A stretch of 64,000 bases of DNA from Orthonyx spaldingii (Eukaryota; Chordata; Aves; Passeriformes; Orthonychidae): positions 565,403 through 629,402 of the forward strand of contig VZTJ01002475.1 of the NCBI GenBank assembly GCA_013397795.1. The letters are read 5' to 3'. The notes under the pieces are model-generated. The model saw only the letters and a list, made by a program, of their open reading frames with translations. It made no database searches and was not told the DNA's origin. Both the position numbers and the translations under genes were made by a program. Below, piece after piece: positions 25,810-37,727 of the stretch (positions within the stretch are counted from its first letter, which is position 1; each line of letters opens with the position of its first letter).

Positions 25810-28800
25810 CTGACAAAAGAGGCAAAGGATTGCAAGGGTAGAGCAAGGCAGGAATGGACTCTGCTGCACCCGCCCAGTACAACCACTCAGCAAAGCCCTG
25901 GGACCCTCCTTGCCAAAGTGGCTTTGCAAAATAAAGCTGCCCGTCAGTGTTTAACTCTTCCCTGCAGAGGGAGGTGGTGCTGGAGCTGAGAGAGGGTGGC
26001 CTAAGGGACCTTAGGGAGCCCTGGCACATCAGAAAACGCAGACTTGGATCAAATCACAAGTTCATGGTCACTTTCACAATTTCTTAGTGCCTGCTATAAA
26101 GAGTAATTGAGTAATCAGTTTTCTTCAGAAAACTATATTTCTAAAAAGGTCAAAAAAAGTCAAACGCTTTTGTGCTTGTCAAGCATGACTGACCCAAACT
26201 CCATTTTCACACGGGTCTTTTATCCTTTTTCTTTTATTGACTATCAAATACGTCCTAGACCTTTAGAATAATGCATCATCAATATCAAATCAGATATTAA
26301 ATGAAATATCCATTTAACTGACAGTATTGTATCACCGGTTTAGTTTAAGATCACTGATATCAGTGTTTTGCTGACACTAAATTCAGCATTAGTTCAAAAT
26401 CAAACCAGTGGTATTAAAAATGCAGACATTGCTTTTTTCCCACAAAGGAACTAGCTCAGAGGATTATCTTTTTGATTAAATATCAGACTGAGTTAGGTCT
26501 CTATTTAACTTAGAAAAGTATGAACAAGATTACAGCAGTGAATGCAACACCTATAAGCGAACTAATTTCTTGCAGGGCTTCAGAAAAAGGTTTGTGCAGC
26601 ATTTGAAAAGTTCCAGTAGGACACAGTGAATAAACTTATGCCTAAAAAGGTCAGTGTTTTTCAACATCGTCCGTACATTTTTCTAGTATGATTAGACACT
26701 GAAATACATCATTTCAGAGGACATTATAACCTCTCTTCTTCTATTGGGATCAAACAGCTTCCAAGGGATGTGGGCATCTGTGGTTGATGTACAAGTGTTT
26801 GACAAATGAACACAGAACACATGTGCCTACACCATGTCACGTGTTTTCATCTGCGTCTGTGTCCCCTCCTACACACAGTGTGCTGGCAGTTCCTGAAGGA
26901 CACTGACTCTGGACCACCCTGCTTTCTGGGCATCAGGAATTTGCATCAAGGTTTACTGGAAAGCTCCCTCTGGGTGACATTCAGAATGTTCTCTGTGGTA
27001 TTTCAGGATAATTCTGGTATTTGTGCCTGCAGTCTAGTAGGCAGCTCTAAGTCAGCTACAAACACAAAGGTGTAGAGTCCCACCAATCCCAAAATCCCTG
27101 GAGCATGGGTTGTCCTGTGATGGACAGACAGAGCCAGTGAGCTTTTAGCATAAGGAAAATGGATATTCCAGGGTATTTCTTCACAGGACAAAGAAGAAAA
27201 AAGAAGCAGCACCAGCAATATATTTATTTTTCTGTATTACTGTGTCATTAGGAGCATTTCACTGTTTTTCCTGGCTTTGGTTTGCCAGCTATACTGTCAT
27301 CTGTGAAGGGAAAGCAGAAATGAAGAAATAAGACCAATGATTTCAGTAACCTCCAGGGTCACCAGGAGCTTCATGGTCCCTGTGTTTTGATTTATAACAA
27401 TTGCAAAATGAATCTGAGGGGCAAAGCCCGTACAAGGAAAGGGAACACATGGGTGACATTCACCCTGGTGACTGCCACTGCTGAACAGCAAAAGCAGCAC
27501 TGGGAACCAGACAGGAGAAGAATTTACAGAGACTGCAGAGAACTTGCAGCTCGTAATGAGCTCTGTATGCTGGGAGTTGCAAACAAATTAAAAAAAAAAA
27601 CCCAAACAACCAACCCTGTTTGAATCATCTTGGTGTTGAGTCACCAAGAACATACTTAATTTTGAAGAAGGACATGTATATACTTGAAGAAATGGATTCA
27701 AAATCAGTTTACTTAATTAAGCAGGGGTATGACACAGCATCCTGCCTAACTGCTTTAAATCCCATCATTTTCTTGTTGAGGCTTTGCCCCGTGCTTTGTT
27801 TAGTGGCCCCTTTGCCAGTGATCACCCAGCACACCGTGGAAGGCACAGACCACTTGGGGATTTGTCTGGATGCTGCCAGTTATCAGCAACATCTGGTTAA
27901 TACAGACTGTAAGTATTCCTTAACGAAGTAAATGCACCCAAAGGCCCGAGCAATGAGCACATGGTAAACACAAATATAATTTACTTAAGCAGCAATTAAG
28001 CATACTGCAGTTATCAGAAATGTCCTGTTAAACTTGAGCAGAACCATGTCTGCCACATCGAATGGCAGATGTTCTTTGACATTCTGATCGCAGCAAAAGC
28101 AGTTGATTTCACTCCATCCATATGATCTATCATTTTTTTGTGAGCAGCTGTCACTGACTTACTGAAACCATGAGCCAGGAAGAGGGGTTGTTACGAAAAA
28201 TCTTTACAAGAAACTTACATTACATACAGAAAATATACAAAGCCCTCAAGTCCCACTGAAGGTGTCCAAAGGAACCAAACAAGTTCAGACTAAAAGATTG
28301 AGGCTCAATGCTTTTTTAAACATAAAAAAGTAAATAAATCTCAGGTTATGGTTGTGTCTGCAATAGACGAAACGCAACATCAACATTTTTGAGTAGTGTA
28401 ATGAACCTGCATTAGTTTCTACTCCTGTATAGGTGCAGTGTCTGAATAAGGTTTATTTTTAATCTCTTTACAGCTTTCTGAGCAGATCTAATGTGTTGAG
28501 ACTGACCAACCTTTGGGACAGGCCTCTTAGCAAGGAAACACTGAAACAATTTGTTTGGTTGCTCTTTTCAGAAGTTAACCACACAGGTTATTATGAGAAG
28601 CTGTTTAGATTGTCTTCTACAGCAATAAGATTCAGAAATAATAAAACCATCAGTTTATTAACAAGTAAAGAAGAGAAAATTCCACTAGCTATAAACTGAG
28701 AGCAGCTTTGCCTTTTGCACAACTTGCAAAGGGAGGTAATAATGCAAGGCTGACTGTCCTTAGGGGTCTTGGAGGGATACAAGACATTTTAGTGCTGACC

Positions 28801-28882
28801 CAGCTGGGTCAGTCACTCCTTTAGACTGCAAACTGTGGCCTATAACATGCTGGTACAGCCAGAAAAAACAAAGAGTGCTCAC
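25810..28882 (-). other. PTPRU: PTPRU intron 4
   Basis: This 3,073 bp phase 1 intron separates the MAM exon from the first Ig exon. Both splice sites are canonical. I see no interspersed repeat that I can recognise in it, only short A- and T-runs, such as the A-run near 27590. It is otherwise unique AT-rich sequence. Confidence 0.9.
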
Positions 28883-28964
28883 TGCAGGGATGGGCGAGAA
28901 CTCTGACTTCATCCACAGCTATGTACCCGGGATGTCCTTTCAGAGAGACAGATTCAAATATCAC
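28883..28964 (-). CDS. PTPRU: PTPRU exon 4 (MAM domain, C-terminal end)
   Basis: This short coding exon of 82 nt encodes the last 27 codons of the MAM domain plus the first base of a split codon. Read on the minus strand, a long T-rich tract ending in gtatttcag precedes GTGATATTTG. The exon ends TGCA before gtgagc. The product is VIFESVSLKGHPGYIAVDEV followed by RVLAHPC. The closing HPC Cys is a conserved MAM boundary residue in this family. The entry phase (0) matches the end of exon 3, and the trailing A joins GA of exon 5 to give Arg (AGA). The stretch SLKGHPGYIAVDEVRVLAHP is what I recall as diagnostic for PTPRU; PTPRM and PTPRT carry SGHQGYLAIDEVKVLGHPC at this place. The exon is bounded by a 5.9 kb intron upstream and a 3.1 kb intron downstream. 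Confidence 0.95.
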
Positions 28965-29870
28965 CTGAAATACAAAAGGAAAAAAAAAATTACATTCTGA
29001 AAAAGAACATTCACATGAGTAATCCCAGCAGTCACCACATTCTGCTGTTATTCCCATGTCTGAGTCATTCCAGGCATTTAGCTGATAACGAAGGGACACC
29101 AAGGCAATTCAGTGTGTGCATGTAACACCAAATCTGTTTGGGATGGACAACAAAGAATTAGAGCAACATTCAATAGGATTAGAGACAACTCTGTGCACCT
29201 CTGGTTTGGAAAAGCAAAAGGTGCCCTGTGTATATACACACACCTATATTCACTTGAGCACTACTCCAAGAACAGTAAGTGGATAATAATTTGATATCTT
29301 GTTCTCAGTATGCCTTGGAAAACTGGGGAAAGCACTACATGAGACAGAATGCTCCTACTGAATCAGTGACCATGCATGGATTCTTCTGGAGAAAACCCTG
29401 ATTTGCTGTGCAGGCCCATGCAGTCCTAGAAAGCAAATTACAAGCAAAGGATGATGCTGGATTCTGGACTGAAATAAGATTTTCCCACATATAATGATGT
29501 TGTTTCTGCCTCTCCCTGGATTCCACTAACATGATCTGAGAAGGAATATTCTTACAAACCATGTGTAGAATTTCTGTTCATTAATGGTACATTAGCTAAC
29601 TTCTTCTTTATTTGTGCACCTGGATTATGAAAGTTTTCCAGTAATGTGGGTCTGAAAAGAGAGATATTCCACCACAGACGAATAAAAATCTCCTTCTTCC
29701 CTATAGGTTTGTGACTTTTACTTGGAAAATTGCCCTGAAGTATTTTGTTATAAAAATATATGAACTGTCAAAAAAAATCAGCAGTGCAGGGGAAAAAAAC
29801 CAAACAGCAAAAGCTAAAAATCTGATAAAGAGATCATTAAAAATAAGTTAATTGCTGACAGTGGGGCAGT

Positions 29871-30174
29871 GGAGGGGAAGGTGCAGATCTCCTGACTCTG
29901 GGGACCAGCAGCAGGACATGGGGAAATGGAACAAGGCAGAGTCAGGGTAAATTCAGGCTGGACATTAGGAAAAGGTTCTTCAGTGGGAGGAAGATCTGTC
30001 CCTGGAATGGGTCCCAGGAAATGAACACAGCACGCAGCCTGCCAGAGCTCATGGGGCAGCTGAAGGACACTCTCAGCCACACGGTTGAGTTTCCAGCAGT
30101 CCTGTGAGGAGCAGGGAGTTGGATTTAAAGATCCTTATGGGTCCCTTCCAGCTTGAGTCATACACTGACTCTAC
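29871..30174 (+). mobile_element. CR1 LINE 3' fragment, divergent
   Basis: Landmarks are ggctggacattaggaaaagg and ttcttcagtgggaggaagat, then gagctcatggggcagctgaa and atccttatgggtcccttcca, with a decayed tail near tacactgactct. It sits in PTPRU intron 3, about 0.9 kb from exon 4, antisense to the gene. Confidence 0.85.
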
Positions 30175-32754
30175 AAGGAACAGGAAGTTTAGAAACGTCA
30201 AACTGCAACAATAATAATGAAATAAAAATGCAGGCTGATGTTAAATAATCAGCGATGCTCCCTCCCAAATTAGTGACTCTCTTCCCAAAGGAACGAAGTG
30301 CTATCCTTTACTATGTTAACAAGATGAATCAGTGGAGAAGGAATGGGTGCTGTCCTCTCCCTTTGAAAGGGAAATTCCCAGCCTCACTCCATCTGACTGA
30401 AGCAACGTTCACACTGTACTGAACTTCTCATTTTTGCATGAGTAACTAATAAGGTTTCCAAGGACAGAGTTAATTACACGTTCAGCCAGCACAGCTATTG
30501 CCGTTAGAGCAGTGTTCTGGTGCAGCTACTCGTTCCATAGAAGAAAGTATTCCAGTCATTTGTAACTTCTAAAATTCACTACTGGAACACAGATTTAACT
30601 GTTTAAAACCAGTTTTCAGCAGATCTTTTTGTTCTAAATAAAAGCTGGCATTCCTAGCCTGTCACAGTTCAGCCTCCTCTTTATTTCCTTCATCAGAAGA
30701 TTTAATACAGTGAAAGGTTCAACTGTCCAAATGCTGCCCTGGCTAAATATACACCAAAAATATCCTTCCTAATTACAGAATTGCTGCTGTTAATTTTTCT
30801 TTGCAGTTGGGCTTCCAGAACATAGCTTCTACTTGTGTTTCCATGACTTCCCAAGATCTCTTCCCCCAATACAAAATACAGCCAGATGTGAGATCTCCTG
30901 AAATACATTCATGAGGAAAAAAAGGTATAAAAATAGGTAGAACAAAAAAATAAACAGGCAAAGACATAAAATAAGAAAAGTTCAGGTGCTAATAATATGT
31001 AGGAAAAAAGTTCTCCTCCAGAGGAGACTGGACAACAATTACGCTAGGAAGAAGCAAGGAAAAAGCAAGTCAGTGGAAGGTAAAATAATCCAAAAACCAT
31101 CAGCAAGTATTTTGTGTTATCAAGGTCCTTGAAAGGCTTTTTAGGGACTGCATAAAATAAAAGTATAAAATAGGAGTCTTTAGTATGGAAATTATAATTA
31201 CTTTAGCAATTAAATATCATTCATGATAAAAATTACATTTACTGGGAAGGTCATACTGCAGCTCCCTTCAGACTGGAATTCAAGTGCAACATTACAGCTA
31301 CAAAATCTTATTTTAGTTTTACATTTGTTAAAAGTCATAAGCCACAACAAATGAATTCTCAATTATCTGCAAGTCAAGAACTTGAAAAGGTCTCCAAGGC
31401 ATTGGCACCAGCTATGAGTGGGTGGAAAAAGGAAGCACCAATACGTGGAAAATTGTCTTTGGTTAATTACCAACATGTGTGGGGTCTTTAATACAGCATA
31501 ATATAACTTAATCCAGCACCAACTGACTGAGCCTCTGAAAAAATCCATGTACATTGGTGCAGAACCAACTGAGTAGAGGAGTCCTTTCAATTCAAGCAAT
31601 ATTGTTTGACTATTTTATTCCGTTCTGCTTTACACTCAGATATTCCTGCCATTTCCCAGTTCAAACTTACACATTATTGCCTCTGTGTATTTTGAAGCAT
31701 CTCATCCCTATCAAAGTGAGAAGCATGGATGCACCCAGGCTTTCCTGAAAACAGGAATTGAGACCCAACATGAGGAAAAGGCAGGAATAAATGCTTATAG
31801 GGCCCATTTCTGCAAATCTCACACTCTGTATCGCTCACGTCCTTTTAAATTCAGTTGGAAACACAACATAATGGTTGAGACAGGCAATGCTTTGCAATTA
31901 ACAATGCTTTGCGTTTAAAGAACTCAGAAATTAATATAGTTGACAAAACACAAAGCTTCACTCTTCAAAAAAAATTCTCAAACGCTCCTGAGACCTGCAA
32001 ACACAAAGTCATTTCATGTTTCCTTCCCAATAAACAAGCCCCCGTTGCAGGGCCATGATTTACCAGCAATGTCTGTGTTAGCCCAGCTCATCTGTCGTGG
32101 TACAACAGTGTTCTCCAGGCATGGATCAATAACATTCCTTGCTATACATCAAAAAAACACCTTCCTGGCAGGCTCCAGCGCTGCCCTTGGTGCATTCTGG
32201 GACTGAGTTCATCCTTATGGCAAGCAGTAATTCAAGATTACACGCATTACCTTTCCCCAAGAACCATTAGAGCTTTTTCTCGCTACGCTGAAAAACATTT
32301 GCAGGCTGGGAATCCATGTACAAGTAACTCCAGGGTAGACATGATAAATCTCCCCACATTTCTGTCTCAGCAAAGTGCTTTTGCAGCCAGATGACTCCTA
32401 TGACCCTTGCACAGATCTGCCTGACCTAAAACATGACCTCTGGCAACTGGTTTGGACACCAGTTTTCCACTAGCCACATCTCCAAAGTACTTGACCAAGC
32501 CCCAGACCAGGGCAGAGAGCTTCAGATTTTTTTGGCTGGCTGAATTTTTGATGCACATCCCAATCCAGGATGGTGTGGTTTCTGTGCATGAGGAGTATAA
32601 TCGAAGTTTTGCCTGATGCAGCTTTCAATATTTAGGGGAAATGTTGTTTTTACCTGGACTTTTCAAAATACAGAACATGCTGTCAAGCTTCTTGTGTACC
32701 AAGAGTTCTCCAGGAATGCAGTTTTGATTTAAAGTTGACAAATAAATGACAAGT

Positions 32755-32952
32755 GTGAGGGTGGGGAGGCCCTGGCACAGGGTGCCCAAAGAAGCTGTGG
32801 CTGCCCGTGGATCCCTGGCAGTGCCCAAGGCCAGGTTGGACACTGGGGCTTGGAGCAGCCTGGGACAGTGGGAGGTGTCCCTGCCCACGGCAGGGGGTGG
32901 AATGGGATGGACCTTGGGGTCCTTTCCAACCCAAGCCATCCTAAGATTTTAT
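32755..32952 (+). mobile_element. CR1 LINE 3' fragment
   Basis: It runs from gtgagggtggggaggccctg to ttggggtcctttccaaccca and a decayed catcctaagatttta tail. The phrase ggagcagcctgggacagtgg and the extra bases around gacactggggcttgg are shared with the copy at 49241-49640, so the two are from one subfamily. Confidence 0.95.
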
Positions 32953-34845
32953 TAAATAACACTCCAATGGCACATTCCAGATCATGAGTGTGAGCAACCA
33001 CTCTCCTCAGGCAGCAACACACCCAACTTTTGTTGTCCTCCCACCTCTGGAATTATTTAGCCGGAAGTGTTACTTTAGGTCAAATACCAACAATCTTTCC
33101 TCTTCATTTTTTCAAAGTTCAAGTTCTTTTTATTTTTTTCCCTTTTTTTTTTGAACCTTGCTTAAATGAAGAAGCGCACAGAACTGCAGATCATCAACAA
33201 GGTGATTTATAAAATCAGAGACTGAAATGAGTCTACTAGGTTCCCATACTACCAGGACAGATCTCAAATTTTAAAAAACACACTTAAGGAACAGAAATAC
33301 AAGTATGACCAGAAGGAAACATCACTCTCCCTCATCACAAAGTTAAAAAGAAGCCCCTCGCATTTTCTAGGAAGGAACTACTCCTAGGCAGGTACTGCTG
33401 CCTTCCAATCCGTTCATTTTTGTGCTTCAGTGGAAAATTCTTGTTTGATTTAAAGGATTTTTTTTGCCCATGAAAAGCAAACTTGACCTGCCCAAGTACT
33501 TGTAAAAGACCTAAGTGAGGCTCAGGAAGCCTCCTATTGATATATCTGAGAGCAGGATCCCTCTTAGTGTGAGATCAGACTGCCTTTTGCAGGTTTTTCA
33601 AGCACTGACTTTCTGGGTGAAAGATCATTTCTGTTATCTCTGTGGAGCACCTACTATGGAAGCAAATTCTGCTCCATGCCCAGGATCCCGTTAATATGAA
33701 TGGTGTAGGAGCACTCCAGTGTGCCTTCAGAACAGCCACGAGTTATGCAGTGCCCTTAAAACACCACTTTCCACACATTTGCATCTCTTTATCCTTTCCT
33801 CCCCTCCTCCTGGTGCACTCTATGGATCCTGCTGGTACCCACAACTCTTCCAGAGGCAGAACATTAAAGCATCCTCCTTCAGCTCAGATTTTACAGACCT
33901 CCTACCAGTGACTAGAAGCAAGAAAAAGAGAGGCTTTTCCACCTGCTGTTTTTTATACACAGACTATTTGCTGCCTTTTCATAGCTTGTTCTCTCCTGAT
34001 CCCTATCTCACTCATGTCTTTTATTGGTATCGCATGGACATCAAATCTCCTGCAAGGTTTGGGATGCAATTATCTCCCAGGAGTTTTTTTGGTGTGTGTC
34101 TTGAATATAAAACAAGACAAAAGCACTCCTTCAACACATAAAAAGTAGTATGTGAGTCCATTGTGTGAATATTCTCTAATTGAAACTAAAACAATGGCGC
34201 AAAGCTGCCACATGAAGTTTGAAGTGGACAACTAACAAGTAGGTGTAAAAATAATAAAACCAAAAAATAGTGTAGCTATTACATTCCTCAGCTTTGCCCT
34301 TGTTTAAAAAAAATCTTCTAAAAGAATAAATAAATCTGTGCTAGAAAGAGAAGGAATTGAGGATCTGGTGAAGAATATACACATGAGATACCATGGTACA
34401 AGGATTTATCAGTAGCTTATGTCCTTACACTCCTCCTATGGGCACAAGATGCAAAGTCAAGTCAAAAAATGTTGCTTCTTAGTGAACCAACCAAGGTCCA
34501 AAAATAATCCAAGCAAATTTATGCAGAGTACGGCTACACATCCAGAAATTCTGCTGTGTTTACAGTTGCACAGTGCCATGGAAAGTGCCACTACAAGTGG
34601 CAATTTCATCATGAACGAGTGGGCCTTGTCAATAATTGGCTCCCATTCATCACTCTGTGGCCTGGCAACAACTAAAGGAAAAAGGTGAGTAGGGAAGAAA
34701 TATGTCAAGATGCCTATATAACCACTATAAGTGAATTTATTCTGAGAGGAAAAATCAGGGAGGGAGCTGTCAATTTTCAAAACTAACAATAGAGAGAGTG
34801 GAAACTAACAAAGGAGAGAGAGGGAAAAATGTTCCAAACCCCCAC

Positions 34846-35117
34846 CTGATAAAAATGTGGCCAGAAGGTGCTGATGGCCAGCTCTGCCTTCACCCACCCT
34901 TCGGTCACCACTCCTGAGACGTTCCAGATGGGATTGCCCTGGGGGCCCCCATTGACCTTGACGTAGACGTTGAGGGAGCCGGGGCTGGAGCGGTCCCTGC
35001 TGGCCAGGTAATAGTGGAAGTCGATGCAGTGGGTGTCATTTTCCTTCAGCGTGGGCAGCAGCAGGTGAGCTTTCTGCCCCGACGCTCGCCCAGAGCTGTT
35101 CACCATCATGAAGGAGC
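34846..35117 (-). CDS. PTPRU: PTPRU exon 3 (MAM domain, central part)
   Basis: This internal coding exon belongs to a receptor-type protein tyrosine phosphatase of the R2B class. It encodes the middle of the extracellular MAM domain, which in this family supports homophilic cell adhesion. Read on the minus strand, the acceptor is ccctgcag before GCTCCTTC and the donor is TATCAG followed by gtgggg. The exon is 272 nt: two bases finish a split Gly codon, then 90 codons follow, ending in phase 0. Recognisable peptides are SFMMVNSSGRASGQKAH, KENDTHCIDFHYY and AELAISTFWPHFYQ. Sequons at NSS, NDT and NVS suggest N-glycosylation, and the Cys of THC is a MAM disulfide candidate. VTEGWVKAEL and NGGPQGNPIWNVSG fit PTPRU better than PTPRM, PTPRT or PTPRK as I remember those families. 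A solo LTR lies 60 bp upstream of the acceptor. Exon identity is near certain; the paralogue call is strong but rests on memory. Confidence 0.95.
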
Positions 35118-35172
35118 CTGCAGGGCAAAGAAAAGGAGAGCAACGTGTGGGTTGGCTTGGATTTTGGTATAA

Positions 35173-35177
35173 ACAGC
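35173..35177. repeat. Target-site duplication, left copy
   Basis: The 5-mer acagc directly precedes the TG of the LTR and is repeated exactly after its terminal CA, as expected from retroviral integration. Confidence 0.85.
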
Positions 35178-35693
35178 TGTCCTAGGTTGCAATATAAGAT
35201 ATATTTATTCTATTATCATCTCCACAAGCTGTTAAAACAGGTGGGGCACTGTTCGTTATCTCCTGTCATGACTCACCCCTGATAACTCCCTCTGGGTGTT
35301 ATCTCTGTTAATGGGCCGTCAAGAACCCACCTCATGACTCATGGAATTACCTCATCCCCTTGTGAGATGCTCCGCCCAGGGGGAGGAGCCAAGCATTCCC
35401 ACCTGGATATAACCTGGGCTTTAGAACCGCACAAGTCAGCCCTGCCTACTGGATTCCCAGAGGACAAGAGCTACCACTGGACCTTCAGGTGCAGCCCAGA
35501 CCCTTCTACAGGATCACCGCTTCAACTGAACCACTTCACTTGGACTGCCACCACCACCCTGACTAACAGGGTGTCAGGTTGTATCCCGACTCTGTCAGTT
35601 TTTTTCCTTGTATTATTGCATTTATTTTAATTTTCCTGTTAAATTATAATTCTGACTTGCAGTCTCCCACTGGTTTGTTTTCAAACTAGTACA
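35178..35693 (+). mobile_element. Solo LTR of an endogenous retrovirus (ERVL-like)
   Basis: This 516 bp element starts TGTCCTAGGTTG and ends CAAACTAGTACA, imperfect inverted termini matching at 10 of 12 positions. It is flanked on both sides by the identical 5-mer acagc (35173-35177 and 35694-35698), a target-site duplication that fixes both ends exactly. A 5 bp duplication is typical of class III (ERVL-like) elements. The plus orientation is suggested by a TATA-like gatataa (35406-35412) preceded by a GC box (ccgccc, 35372-35377). No gag, pol or env sequence is present, so it is a recombined solo LTR. The sequence resembles LTRs I associate with passerine genomes, but I cannot name the family. 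It sits antisense to PTPRU. Confidence 0.88.
35269..35412 (+). promoter_or_regulatory. LTR U3 region: AP-1, GATA, GC-box and TATA motifs
   Basis: Within the LTR, two perfect AP-1 consensus sites (tgactca at 35269-35275 and 35335-35341) precede a GC box (ccgccc, 35372-35377) and a TATA-like gatataa (35406-35412). GATA-type sites (tgataa near 35279, ttatct just upstream near 35257 and again near 35300) lie among them. The order is that of a retroviral U3 promoter reading to the right. Activity is inferred only. Confidence 0.5.
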
Positions 35694-35698
35694 ACAGC
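35694..35698. repeat. Target-site duplication, right copy
   Basis: The 5-mer acagc directly follows the terminal CA of the LTR and matches the left copy without mismatch. Confidence 0.85.
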
Positions 35699-36021
35699 TC
35701 CATCAGAAAAATCAACAGTTCCCTCACAAGCCACAAAACAAAACATTCCTCTGAAGGAAGCAGGTATTTGATGCCAGTTGTTAGGTAACAGGGAGCAAGG
35801 ATATTAAAATTGCAGGGTATATACACCAGTAGATTCAGGGCCAGCTAGAACCACTTGCATTAAATAACTTACAAATCAAAATAAAAACACTGTCTTGCTT
35901 GTATGATTTTATCACCTTGTGATCACACAGTCACTCCAAACAAAAGCACATTCCCACTTCAAGCAACAACCAGGTTCCTCTGCTGCATAGAGACCCTAAA
36001 GGCACATTCAATAGAAAGTAA

Positions 36022-36283
36022 CAAGTGACAAGATGAGAGGAAACGGCCTCAAGTTGCAGCAGGGGAGGTTTAGATTGGATATTAGGAAAAACTTCTTCAT
36101 GGGAAGCGCTGTAAAGCACTGGAACAGACTGTGGAGTCGCCATCCCTGAAAATCTTCAAGAAATGTGCGTATGTGGTGCTTGAGGATGTGGTTTAGTGGG
36201 CAGCATGATGCTGGTGCTGGGTTGACAGTTGGATTTGATGATCTATAAAGGTAACTTCCAACCTTAACAATTCTATGATTCAA
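36022..36283 (+). mobile_element. CR1 LINE 3' fragment, older subfamily
   Basis: Landmarks are gtgacaagatgagaggaaac, ttgcagcaggggaggtttag, attggatattaggaaaaact and tggaacagactgtggagtcg, with aacaattctatgattcaaca at the end. The wording is that of an older CR1 subfamily, different from the majority in this window. It is antisense to PTPRU. Confidence 0.92.
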
Positions 36284-37187
36284 CACAAAAACTACGACAG
36301 ATCAAGTTCTCAGCTGATATTTGCCTGCATGGCCCCAGCACCCTTCATGCCAGTCCACATCTGTGAACCCTGGCACTTGAAACTTTTGAAGGTGGTGTTA
36401 AGAAAACCCCGCTTTTCAGAGCCCAAATATATGAGGCTTGTTGACAGAAGAGCAACATCTTGACTCGTAATAATGCAACAGGACAATAATTCTTGTGGGA
36501 GGGAAGGGGAGGCTGAATTTAGGGAGGGAAGCGTATACTGAGGCAATTTATGAGTTTGTTAACCTGGAAGTCTGCATCATATTAACCATGGCACTTGATG
36601 TTGAACTCGCATTTGGATTCATCAAGCAGTTATTTTATAGCACATTGTGTCTCCACTCATCTCCTCACAGATGCATCAAGGTGACGAATGTCAGCAATAA
36701 GGGAGACCATGATGAGAGTTGTTTGATTCAATTCTGGTTAAAGGATCTCCATTATGTGGGTGCAGACACTCACACTCGGAGAGAGCTAAAGAAAACACCG
36801 GGACTGGGGCAGGGGGAATCTGTGTGTCAGCAGCCAGGCACGATAATTTTTAATCAAACACAACCCTCTTGACACTCCTGGCTCAGATGCTGCTGCCAAG
36901 CCTTGCTACAAATGTGTTTGTCTGCCGGCCTCTCGCAGTTCAGGGAAGATTGAGTTTGAAAAGCCCTGCCTCACTTCTGACCTACTGACTTTCCCACTTC
37001 CCTGCCATAGCAGGTGACTCAGATGAGCCAGGCAAACATTTGGATCAATTCTGTGCAGTGAACAATCATATATTATAAATTTATAACAGCTACAAGCAAC
37101 TTTCTCTCACAAAAAATGGTTTATCCTCCCCTGTGTTTATATGATATACATGCATTTTGTAAAGGATTGACAGGAAGTCAATCTTTC

Positions 37188-37201
37188 AAAAAAAAAAAAA
37201 A
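37188..37201. repeat. Poly(A) run, 14 bases
   Basis: This is a homopolymer A run in intron 2. No recognisable retrotransposed gene precedes it, so it is not evidence of a retrocopy. Confidence 0.9.
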
Positions 37202-37727
37202 GTTACACACTCTAAAGACCTTGGAAAACTCAAGCACAATGCAAGCACAGCTGCGGAAGAGGAAGAGACTCTAAGAAAACTTATAGGCAAGGTGGTCTCT
37301 GGCAATGCTGCCCTTCATTGGAAATGAAGGAAAAACAGAAAACAAAATGGTCCCCAATCAAGAAATTCCAGATTCACAGCAAGGACTTTGAGAAACGTTA
37401 GCACTGAATCCAAACTTTCTGGTTTCTCTCTAAAAATCAGGATCCTGACAAATGTCCATTGCTGGTATAACTCTATTCCCCGTCAACCATAAAATCGCCC
37501 TCTTCAGCATGTAACATATGCACACTACTCGTAAAAATCTACTCTTATTAACTAAACTTTTGAGAAATTGAAATTTGGGTTCTCTTTCTATGACCTGAGA
37601 AAATTCATTATCAGCAAGCACAGTGGCCAGCAGGCTTGGAGAGGCAGCACAGCCTGAGAGCTGAGGCAGCAGGCTGGAAACCTGACCCAGCCAGGCGTGG
37701 GAAGGCTGATTATGACACTCAGTTCCA

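Larger units (their letters stand above)
28965..34845 (-). other. PTPRU: PTPRU intron 3
   Basis: This 5,881 bp phase 0 intron lies between the two MAM exons. Its acceptor next to exon 4 has a long T-rich tract. It contains two CR1 fragments, at 29871-30174 and 32755-32952, and a T-rich stretch near 33120-33155. Nothing else in it is recognised. Confidence 0.9.
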
